From contig JAFGQI010000076.1 of NCBI GenBank assembly GCA_016935755.1, positions 46,584 through 110,583 of the forward strand: 64,000 nucleotides of DNA, written 5' to 3'. Of this stretch, positions 24,244 to 30,979 are shown piece after piece (the stretch's first letter is position 1; each line of letters starts with the position of its first letter). A program made the position numbers and the translations under genes. The DNA comes from Anaerolineales bacterium (GTDB lineage: Bacteria > Chloroflexota > Anaerolineae > Anaerolineales > UBA4823). Below the pieces are notes generated by a model. The model saw nothing but the letters and a program-made list of their open reading frames with translations. It was not told where the DNA came from and ran no database searches.

Positions 24244-25020
24244 ATGGGTTTTTTAGAAATCAGGCTTTCTCAATTTGAGGCGCGTTTGCAGTCTTTGATT
24301 GAAGGCAGCGCAGCGCTCCTGTTTCCGCTAAAATTGATGCCGGTGAATCTGGCAGAGCGGTTAATCCAGGCGATGAAGGATGGGATCCACACTGACTTAT
24401 CCGGCGAGCTTCTGGCGCCTAACTTGTTTGTGATCTCCGTTCACCCGGATGCCCATCAAGCGATCAACGATGACCCGTTATTACTCGACCAGTTGGCGGA
24501 TAGTTTGCAGCAGGCTGGAACAGAATTTGGCTTGGTTTTTTCCAGCCATCCGGTTGTTCGATTAGAGGCAGATGCGCACATACCCACAGGGGAAATGCGG
24601 GTAAAAGCGTTAGACAGCCTGGCAAATTTGGATCATACCGGCACAATTGAGGCTTTACCTGAACAGGCAGGCACGCCCGTTCTCCCCAAGGCATACTTAA
24701 TTGTTGATGGCACCCGGGTGTGTCCGCTTCAACAGCCTGTGGTGAACATCGGGCGACGTTCTGATAATCAGTTGGTGATCGATGATCCGCGCATTTCCCG
24801 CCTGCATGCACAGCTGCGCCTTTCGGGCAGCCGCTATATCCTTTTTGATCTGGATTCAAGCGGGGGAACCTGGGTCAATGGACAGCGCATTACCCAATGC
24901 AGCCTCTCCCCTGGGGATGTTATATCTTTATCTGGCGTTCCGCTGATTTTTGGTCAGGATTTGATTGACTTGGGCGAAACTCAGGAGCATCGCCCGGTGG
25001 ATCATAACGAAATCCCATGA
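24244..25020 (+). CDS. fhaA: FhaA-like protein: FhaA N-terminal domain plus C-terminal FHA domain
   Basis: The protein has 258 residues. Residues 1-110 match the FhaA/DUF3662 N-terminal type (FEARLQSLIEGSAALLFPLK). A linker follows, then a C-terminal FHA domain (about 155-245) with the phosphothreonine-binding pattern NIGRRSDNQLVIDDPRISRLHAQL and GGTWVNGQRI. FHA domains read Thr-phosphorylation by Ser/Thr kinases. In Actinobacteria FhaA sits at the cell-wall kinase locus and controls peptidoglycan precursor flipping; that role here is inference. The gene overlaps the FhaB-like gene by ATGA, and two candidate kinases lie at 59.5-62.8 kb. Confidence 0.9.
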   Translation: MGFLEIRLSQFEARLQSLIEGSAALLFPLKLMPVNLAERLIQAMKDGIHTDLSGELLAPNLFVISVHPDAHQAINDDPLLLDQLADSLQQAGTEFGLVFSSHPVVRLEADAHIPTGEMRVKALDSLANLDHTGTIEALPEQAGTPVLPKAYLIVDGTRVCPLQQPVVNIGRRSDNQLVIDDPRISRLHAQLRLSGSRYILFDLDSSGGTWVNGQRITQCSLSPGDVISLSGVPLIFGQDLIDLGETQEHRPVDHNEIP

Positions 25021-25481
25021 GTGGGCCTGTCTTATTCCTGTTGCGGCTCTTGCTGGTCGGCGCCCTATACGCCTTTTTAGGGTGGGTGATCTGGATCTTG
25101 TGGCAAGACTTGCGCAAATCGGCCACAGCTCAATTGCCTCCTCATCTGGCTCAGATAGATTTAGTGGTGCGAGCGGGAGGCGCGGCGAAAACGCTCTCTT
25201 TCCGTATGCCTGAGGTGGTGATTGGGCGTGATCCAGCCTGTGATTGTGTCTTAGAAGATGCGGCTATTTCGGCGCGCCACGCTCGATTATCTTATCATCA
25301 TAACCAGTGGTGGGTTGAAGATTTACATTCGCGGAATGGTACACATTTGAATCAGATGCCGGTCAATGAGCCAGTTGTAGTTACTACGGGCGATCAGCTG
25401 CAATGTGGTCCAGTAATTTTGGATATCGTGTTAGGCGAATCGCCGATAGCTACAGTGGAACGAGAAAAGGTGCAAGCATGA
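25017..25481 (+). CDS. fhaB: FhaB-like membrane-anchored FHA protein
   Basis: The protein has 154 residues, the usual FhaB/FipA size. A single N-terminal membrane helix (about 5-27, LFLLRLLLVGALYAFLGWVI) is followed by a cytoplasmic linker and an FHA domain (about 60-145). Key motifs are VIGRDPACDCVLEDAAISARHARL and DLHSRNGTHLN, with the Arg, Ser and Asn-Gly residues used to bind phosphothreonine. The order fhaA then fhaB is that of the actinobacterial dcw-adjacent locus. The ATGA overlap implies coupled translation. It probably docks a phosphorylated division or elongation protein at the membrane; the partner is unknown. Confidence 0.9.
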   Translation: MSGPVLFLLRLLLVGALYAFLGWVIWILWQDLRKSATAQLPPHLAQIDLVVRAGGAAKTLSFRMPEVVIGRDPACDCVLEDAAISARHARLSYHHNQWWVEDLHSRNGTHLNQMPVNEPVVVTTGDQLQCGPVILDIVLGESPIATVEREKVQA

Positions 25482-25499
25482 TCGAGAGGAGATAGTCTG

Positions 25500-26378
25500 A
25501 TGGATAAACAAGCTGCATTGGCGATCATTGGCGGATCTGGGTTATACAGCATGCCCTCCTTGACGGAGGTGAAAGAATATGATCTGGCGACGCCGTTTGG
25601 CAAACCCAGCGCGCCGATTGTTGTTGGTCTTCTAGAGGGGACTCGAGTGGCTTTCCTGGCGCGCCATGGCATCGGGCATCATATTTCACCCAGTGAAGTC
25701 AACTACCGGGCAAATATCTATGCTTTGAAAATGTTAGGTGTTGAAAGGATTGTCAGCATCAGCGCCTGCGGTTCGCTGCGCGAAGATTTCGCTCCAGGCC
25801 AGATTGTCGTCCCAGATCAGCTGTTTGATTTCACCCGCGATCGCAAGCGCAGTTTCTTTGGGGATGGCCTGGTGGTGCATATCAGCATTGCCGATCCTTT
25901 CTGCCAGGATCTCTCTCAGCAGGTATTTGAAGCCACCCGTCAGGCTGGTGCGCAGGTGCATTGGGGCGGGTCTTTCATCACCATCGAAGGGCCGCGTTTT
26001 TCGACGCGAGCTGAGTCAAATACTTACCGCTCCTGGGGCATGTCCCTGATCGGGATGACCACCTCTCCAGAGGCTTTCCTGGCCCGCGAGGCTGAGATTT
26101 GTTATGCAGTGATGGCTCGCGTGACTGATTATGACGTCTGGCATACCAGCGAAGAACCGGTCACCGTAGAACGGGTGATTGAGATTCTCAATCGAAATAC
26201 TCAATTGGCCCAACAGGCCGTGCAGAATCTGGTGCCCCTGGTTGCCGCCGAGCGTACCTGCTTGTGCGGCCAGGCGCTGCGGGACGCATTAATTACCCGC
26301 CCGGATGTGATCCCCCTGGAAACGCGCCAGCGTTTGAGCTTGCTGGTTGGAAAATATGTTGGATCGGTGGAAGGATAG
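25500..26378 (+). CDS. mtnP: S-methyl-5'-thioadenosine phosphorylase
   Basis: The protein has 292 residues of the type II purine nucleoside phosphorylase/MTAP family. It cleaves methylthioadenosine with phosphate to adenine and methylthioribose-1-phosphate in the methionine salvage pathway. Family motifs are IIGGSGLY, the phosphate-binding FLARHGIGH, ISACGSLRE, FITIEGPRFSTRAES and the substrate region GMTTSPEAFLAREAEICYA. The length is typical. GAGGAGA lies before the ATG. It lies 18 bases after the FhaB-like gene and just before the SEDS gene, so it appears co-transcribed with cell-wall genes; the link is not obvious and may be incidental. Confidence 0.94.
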   Translation: MDKQAALAIIGGSGLYSMPSLTEVKEYDLATPFGKPSAPIVVGLLEGTRVAFLARHGIGHHISPSEVNYRANIYALKMLGVERIVSISACGSLREDFAPGQIVVPDQLFDFTRDRKRSFFGDGLVVHISIADPFCQDLSQQVFEATRQAGAQVHWGGSFITIEGPRFSTRAESNTYRSWGMSLIGMTTSPEAFLAREAEICYAVMARVTDYDVWHTSEEPVTVERVIEILNRNTQLAQQAVQNLVPLVAAERTCLCGQALRDALITRPDVIPLETRQRLSLLVGKYVGSVEG

Positions 26379-26389
26379 AGGGTTTCTGC

Positions 26390-28837
26390 TTGACCAAGCG
26401 GATTGAAAGCCGCCTGCTGGTTTTTGCGGCTTCATTTCTATTCATCTACTGTCTTGCCCTCAGCCTCTCGCCGGCTGCACGAGCCCGGTCATGGGAGGTG
26501 GTTTTTCTCTGGAGCCATTGGGCCGGCTTTTTATCCTGGGCGGTGGTTTTCTGGTTTGCCCATCACCAGTGCAGCCGCTGGCTGCCTGATCGTGATCCTT
26601 ATCTGCTGCCTATCGCCGGGCTGCTCAGCGGCTGGGGCATCTTGACCATCTGGCGGCTCTTGCCAGGCTTTGGCGCACGCCAGAGTGTGTGGCTGCTGGT
26701 GGGGATGGGGGTGCTGATTGCAGGGCTGAGGCTGCCTTCAACGCTCGGTTTTTTACGCAAGTATAAATACCTGTGGTTGACTGGCAGTTTGCTGCTAACG
26801 GGCCTGACCTTCTTCTTGGGCACCAACCCGATGGGTGATGGGCCGCGCATGTGGCTGGGCTGCTGCGGGGTCTATCTGCAGCCGTCCGAGCCGCTGAAAC
26901 TACTGCTCATCGCTTATCTGGCTGCTCACCTGGCCGAGCGGTATCCTTACTGGGCTTTATCAGCCAAGACGCTGCCCCTTGGCGGGGAGAAGAAGCCAGG
27001 CAGGCTGGCTCACCTCCTGGCGCAATCGCCTGTTCCCTTGCTGGCGCCGACTTTCATCATGACTGGCCTGGCGATGGCTTTGCTGCTGATGCAGCGCGAC
27101 CTGGGGACAGCTACAGTTTTCCTGCTGCTCTTTGCGGTGATGGTCTATATTTCCACCGGCCAAAAGGCTGTTCTGGCGGCGACCGGGATATTTGTCGGCC
27201 TTGCCGGGCTGGTGGGTTATCGCCTGTTAGATGTGGTGCGTGTGCGGGTGGATGCCTGGGTCAACCCCTGGCTGGATCCCAGCGGGGGCTCCTACCAGAT
27301 TGTCCAGTCGCTGATCGCCATCGCCAATGGCGGATTTATGGGGCGTGGACCTGGAATGGGGAATCCTGGGCTGGTACCGGTGGCGCATTCTGACCTGATT
27401 TTTGCTGCCATAGCCGAGGAACACGGCCTGCTCGGCGTGATGGGGCTGTTCATCTTGCTGGCTATGCTGGCAGTACGCGGGCTGCGCGCAGCTGAAAATG
27501 CTGCGGATGCCTATCGCCGCTACCTGGCGGCTGGTTTGACGGCCTATCTGGTAGGTCAGGGCTTGATGATTATCGGCGGCAGCCTGCGCCTGCTGCCCCT
27601 GACTGGGATCACCTTGCCGTTTGTTTCCTACGGCGGTTCTTCTTTGCTGACTTCCATGCTGTCTTTATTGCTTCTTTTGCATATCAGTCAAAAAAATGAC
27701 AGTATTTCAACTGCAATTCCGAACGCGCAGGTGTACCACCGGCTGGGCGCGCTGTTCCTGGGGGGTGTGGCTGTTGCAGCCCTGGCAGCTGGATGGTGGG
27801 CGATCTACCGCGGGCCGGATCTGCTCACCCGCACGGACAACCCCCGCCGCTCCATTGATGACCGTTCTGTGCGCCGTGGTTCGATCCTGGACCGTGGCGA
27901 TGAACCGATCAACCTGACCCAGGGAGAGCCTGGCAGCTATATCCGGCGGACGCTCTTCCCGGATCTAAGCAATGTGACTGGCTACACCGATCCGACTTAT
28001 GGTCAGTTTGGGTTGGAGGCCAGCCTGGATGGTTACTTACGTGGGCTGCAGGGCAACACTGGTTTGAATATCTGGTGGAATCACCTTTTTTATGGACAGC
28101 CGCCACCTGGGTCGGATGTGCGCTTGAGCCTGGACCTGACGCTGCAAGCTGCAGCTCATCAGTGGATGCAGGGGCAGCGGGGCGCTCTGGTGCTGCTCAA
28201 CGCCGGAACGGGGGAAATATTGGTGATGGCCTCTCATCCTACCTTTGACGCTAACCAGCTTGCGGAGCAGTGGTCGGGATTGATCCAGGATGAAAATGCG
28301 CCGCTGTTGAACCGTGCTGTGCTGGGGCTCTATCCAGTGGATGAACTGGAGGGGCGATTGCTCCCGGTGGAACTGGCTTCGGAGGAGTTCGGCCGTGTCC
28401 CGCAAATACGCCTGCCCTTAGGTGCGCCTGCTGATATCGAGGCAGAATTTCCAGGTTTCAGCCCGCTGCAGGTTGCCCTGGTGGCTGCCACCATCAGCAG
28501 CGGAGGAACGCGGCCTGCTGCTCTCCTGGTAACGGCGGTAAATACATCCATCTCTGGGTGGGTTTTGCTTCCAGCTTTGGAGACTGAGCGCCGTGTGATC
28601 TCGCTGGAGCGAGCGCAGGCAGTGGCTAACTCCCTGGCGCTGGATGCCCTGGGCATCTGGCAAATAACCGCAGCGCCGCAGTCAGCCCTCGGTGTGGCAG
28701 TGACCTGGTACGTGGGCGGCTCACTCCCCAGTTGGGGTGGCGAGCCATTTGCCCTGGCTATCCTGTTAGAGGTGGATGACCCTCAGCGCGCCATACAGAT
28801 TGGCCAGGCTATGCTCCAAATGGTCATGTTCCCCTGA
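26390..28837 (+). CDS. SEDS (FtsW/RodA) glycosyltransferase fused to a degenerate transpeptidase-like domain
   Basis: The ORF extends back to 26264, but TTG at 26390 with GAGGG seven bases upstream avoids the long overlap with mtnP, giving 815 residues. The first 420 or so form a polytopic SEDS domain with YQIVQSLIAIANGGFMGRGP and VAHSDLIFAAIAEEHGLLG, motifs of FtsW/RodA peptidoglycan polymerases. A last helix (VYHRLGALFLGGVAVAALAA) leads to an external PBP-like module (RRGSILDRGDEPIN, LDLTLQAAAHQWM, GALVLLNAGTGEILVMAS). Where class B PBPs carry YPPGSTFK it reads YPVDELEG, so the SxxK nucleophile is gone, and no KTG is seen. The polymerase is likely active and the transpeptidase dead. Confidence 0.88.
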   Translation: MTKRIESRLLVFAASFLFIYCLALSLSPAARARSWEVVFLWSHWAGFLSWAVVFWFAHHQCSRWLPDRDPYLLPIAGLLSGWGILTIWRLLPGFGARQSVWLLVGMGVLIAGLRLPSTLGFLRKYKYLWLTGSLLLTGLTFFLGTNPMGDGPRMWLGCCGVYLQPSEPLKLLLIAYLAAHLAERYPYWALSAKTLPLGGEKKPGRLAHLLAQSPVPLLAPTFIMTGLAMALLLMQRDLGTATVFLLLFAVMVYISTGQKAVLAATGIFVGLAGLVGYRLLDVVRVRVDAWVNPWLDPSGGSYQIVQSLIAIANGGFMGRGPGMGNPGLVPVAHSDLIFAAIAEEHGLLGVMGLFILLAMLAVRGLRAAENAADAYRRYLAAGLTAYLVGQGLMIIGGSLRLLPLTGITLPFVSYGGSSLLTSMLSLLLLLHISQKNDSISTAIPNAQVYHRLGALFLGGVAVAALAAGWWAIYRGPDLLTRTDNPRRSIDDRSVRRGSILDRGDEPINLTQGEPGSYIRRTLFPDLSNVTGYTDPTYGQFGLEASLDGYLRGLQGNTGLNIWWNHLFYGQPPPGSDVRLSLDLTLQAAAHQWMQGQRGALVLLNAGTGEILVMASHPTFDANQLAEQWSGLIQDENAPLLNRAVLGLYPVDELEGRLLPVELASEEFGRVPQIRLPLGAPADIEAEFPGFSPLQVALVAATISSGGTRPAALLVTAVNTSISGWVLLPALETERRVISLERAQAVANSLALDALGIWQITAAPQSALGVAVTWYVGGSLPSWGGEPFALAILLEVDDPQRAIQIGQAMLQMVMFP

Positions 28838-28841
28838 AACT

Positions 28842-29783
28842 TCAATCCACCACCAATCTGGTCTTTCTCTGCGATAATCCGATGGTTGCAACCGAGCCTG
28901 TGTTGAACGGAAGGTAATCTGATTCGATGCCATCGCTGAATATGGCTCCACCTTCGGGCATCTCGGAGTGGATGATGATCGGATTCTCAGGTGTGATCAG
29001 GCCGCAAACCAGTTTGGCGGAAGATGTTTTGCTGACGAACGGCTCCCGCACGATGAAAACCAGGCGCTCTGCTTCCCAGTCCAATCTCAACGGCGGGAGG
29101 GGAGGATTATGCTCAGCAGGCAACCCGCCGAAAGTCTCCAAGATCCCATTGGCCATGTTGAACAGGCTGCTCAACCAGCCTGTAGAACCTGCTCCGGTCG
29201 AGATGATGATCCCGCTGGATGAGTGCTTTTCGTGCTCACCTGCAGCCTGGATGGTATAGCGGGCGGAAACGTGGCTGCGCGCGCCAACAAAAAGGTCATT
29301 GAAGGCCAGCAGCAACTGTCCATCGTTGAGGCGCACTTCTGCCATGCTGATCAGACGGTATTTGGCCTGTCCGGATAATACCCGCCGCACTGCCTGGGAC
29401 GCCTGGGAGAGGCTGAAAGGCAGCAATATGCCGTCAATATGCGTAGGGTCCGGGTTGACCGCCACGAGGGGCTGTCCGCTAAGATACTTGGCTGTATTAA
29501 CCACCAGCCCATCAATGCCTGCGGTGACGACCAGGTCGCTGTCTGTGAATAAAAAATTGGGCAGGAAGCTGCGTTCAATCACCTGGGTTTTTGCCAACCG
29601 CGACAGTGACTTCTGCAGTCCTTCCAGGGCGGTGTAGTAGGTCTCGTGTTCTTGCTCATACCAGGCATAATCGCCGCCGCTGTGTTCGAGATAGAACTTT
29701 GCCTGGCCGCGGGTGTTGAAACGCTCGATTAACGCCTCGAGGCGGGTCTTGCGGGTGACCAGGACAATCTTCTCGTAATCCAT
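28842..29783 (-). CDS. NAD kinase-like protein with altered GGDG motif
   Basis: The protein has 313 residues. It resembles ATP-NAD kinases, especially the NADK2 type. VAVNPDPTHIDGILLPF matches the 'GvNsDP...G.L' segment, FNDLFVGARSHVSARY the 'NE.fig' segment, and SSGIIISTGAGSTGW the substrate loop. The nucleotide-binding GGDGT motif is changed to GIDGL, keeping Asp and the second Gly. The family makes NADP+ from NAD+ and ATP; whether this one does is uncertain. The ATG directly follows the SPFH stop (TAA then ATG), so the two are coupled. The stop lies four bases from the convergent SEDS gene. Confidence 0.75.
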   Translation of the reverse strand: MDYEKIVLVTRKTRLEALIERFNTRGQAKFYLEHSGGDYAWYEQEHETYYTALEGLQKSLSRLAKTQVIERSFLPNFLFTDSDLVVTAGIDGLVVNTAKYLSGQPLVAVNPDPTHIDGILLPFSLSQASQAVRRVLSGQAKYRLISMAEVRLNDGQLLLAFNDLFVGARSHVSARYTIQAAGEHEKHSSSGIIISTGAGSTGWLSSLFNMANGILETFGGLPAEHNPPLPPLRLDWEAERLVFIVREPFVSKTSSAKLVCGLITPENPIIIHSEMPEGGAIFSDGIESDYLPFNTGSVATIGLSQRKTRLVVD

Positions 29784-30797
29784 TTATTTCTCATGCAGAA
29801 GCGTTTCCAACAGTTCAGGCGAGATATTCAGATTGCCGATCCGGCTGGCATTCTGGGCGAGGTCTTTGAAAGCCATGCTGACCATCCGGCGGGGATCGGC
29901 GGACTGCACGGCCAGCATCCGGGTCAGATCCGGGTTGAGCTGGAGCAGTGGGCGTAAACTGGCCTCCAGGGCATAGGCCTGAATATCCGCGTCAGCGTGG
30001 GCATTCTCGGTGCGAGCTGCCACCAGGCGCTTGCGTTCCTGCTCCAGGGCGATTTGGCCTTCCAGGCGAGCCTGGCGCACCTGCTGCTCGCGGCCCTCGA
30101 CTGCCAGGTCGGCTGCTATCTTGGTTTCGCGGATCTGGCGTTTTTTCTCCTCGACGGCAACTTCAGTGTTCAGCTCGTTCTCTTTGATGCGCCGTTCCTG
30201 CTCAACCGATGCGTTTCTGCGGTCGTAGATGGCCTGGTCGGCCTGGCGCAGCAGCTCTTCACGCGCTTCGGCTTCCAGAGCACGCGCCATTTCGGGGCTG
30301 GGTCGGATGGCCTGAATGGAAAGCGACAGCACCTCCATCCCCAGGGCTGCCAGGGAGGGGTGACCGGCAAATTTATCCAGCACTGTGGAGGCGACCATTT
30401 CCGAGGCGTGAATGGCCTCTCGCAAAGGCAGATGCTGTACAACGCCGCGCACCAGGGTCTGGAGCAGATTAACCAAACGTTGGGCTAGTTTTTGTGGATC
30501 CTCTGAGGCATACTTGTCCACAGAGCCATCCACGGTGAAATCGAGCAGGCTGGCTACCAGTTGGGGGTCGTGTATGCGGTAAGAGAGCATCCCCTGGACT
30601 GTCACGGGCTGGAAATCGCTGCTGGTCTCATTAAAGATAAAAGGGACATCCGCGCTGCCGATGGGGATTACCGTGATGGATGAGGCGGGACTGTAGTAGA
30701 AGAATGCCAGCCCGGTACCGGCTTTTTTCAGACGGCCGCGCTGATAGTGCATAACGTAATGGGTGGGGGTGGTCTTGAGATACTGAATGCCAAGCAT
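29784..30797 (-). CDS. SPFH/band 7-domain protein
   Basis: The protein has 337 residues. An SPFH (prohibitin-like) domain covers about 1-190 (HYVMHYQRGRL, DFQPVTVQGMLSYRIHDP, LREAIHASEMVASTVLDKF). A long charged coiled coil rich in Glu/Arg/Lys (about 175-265, ENELNTEVAVEEKKRQIRET) and a C-terminal helical region (LLQLNPDLTRMLAVQSADPR) follow. There is no obvious membrane helix, so it is probably a peripheral, oligomeric scaffold of the stomatin-like or virion-core-protein type. The ATG has TGGAGG upstream. It has its own near-consensus promoter with two matching operator-like palindromes, and is co-transcribed with the NAD kinase-like gene. Confidence 0.88.
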   Translation of the reverse strand: MLGIQYLKTTPTHYVMHYQRGRLKKAGTGLAFFYYSPASSITVIPIGSADVPFIFNETSSDFQPVTVQGMLSYRIHDPQLVASLLDFTVDGSVDKYASEDPQKLAQRLVNLLQTLVRGVVQHLPLREAIHASEMVASTVLDKFAGHPSLAALGMEVLSLSIQAIRPSPEMARALEAEAREELLRQADQAIYDRRNASVEQERRIKENELNTEVAVEEKKRQIRETKIAADLAVEGREQQVRQARLEGQIALEQERKRLVAARTENAHADADIQAYALEASLRPLLQLNPDLTRMLAVQSADPRRMVSMAFKDLAQNASRIGNLNISPELLETLLHEK

Positions 30798-30818
30798 TGG
30801 TTAACCTCCAGAACAGAT

Positions 30819-30835
30819 AATGTATATATTACACT
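30819..30835. promoter_or_regulatory. Second operator-like palindrome in the SPFH leader
   Basis: AATGTA-TATAT-TACACT repeats the form of the site at 30875 (TGTA-N5-TACA), 56 bp nearer the gene. It lies between the transcription start and the ribosome site. Confidence 0.6.
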
Positions 30836-30854
30836 AATGAGCCGGTAAAATAAT

Positions 30855-30870
30855 GGGCTGAAAACAGCCC
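30855..30870 (-). other. Short leader hairpin of the SPFH transcript
   Basis: GGGCTG-TTTT-CAGCCC forms a perfect 6-bp stem with a 4-base loop between the two operator-like palindromes and is followed by ATTATTTTA. It could be a weak attenuator or an mRNA-stabilising stem. Confidence 0.4.
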
Positions 30871-30874
30871 TTAT

Positions 30875-30891
30875 AGTGTATTGGTTACACT
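30875..30891. promoter_or_regulatory. Operator-like palindrome overlapping the SPFH transcription start
   Basis: AGTGTA-TTGGT-TACACT is a perfect 6-bp inverted repeat with a 5-base centre, immediately downstream of the -10 hexamer. This is a position where a bound repressor would block transcription. Confidence 0.65.
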
Positions 30892-30892
30892 T

Positions 30893-30920
30893 ATTATAAT
30901 CGGAATTACCATTCTGTCAA
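30893..30920 (-). promoter_or_regulatory. Consensus sigma70-type promoter of the SPFH operon
   Basis: The minus strand has TTGACA (30920-30915), a 16-base spacer and TATAAT (30898-30893). Both hexamers are perfect. It drives the SPFH and NAD kinase-like genes. Confidence 0.88.
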
Positions 30921-30925
30921 GATAG

Positions 30926-30952
30926 AAAAAGGGCGGACAATTTTATCCGCCC
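30926..30952 (-). terminator. Intrinsic terminator of the first subtilase gene
   Basis: GGGCGGA and TCCGCCC form a perfect 7-bp stem with an 8-base loop, followed on the minus strand by TTTTT, 28 bases after the stop of the 1358-residue subtilase. Confidence 0.88.
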
Positions 30953-30979
30953 TTGATTCGAAGCAGCATCTTGTGAGAA

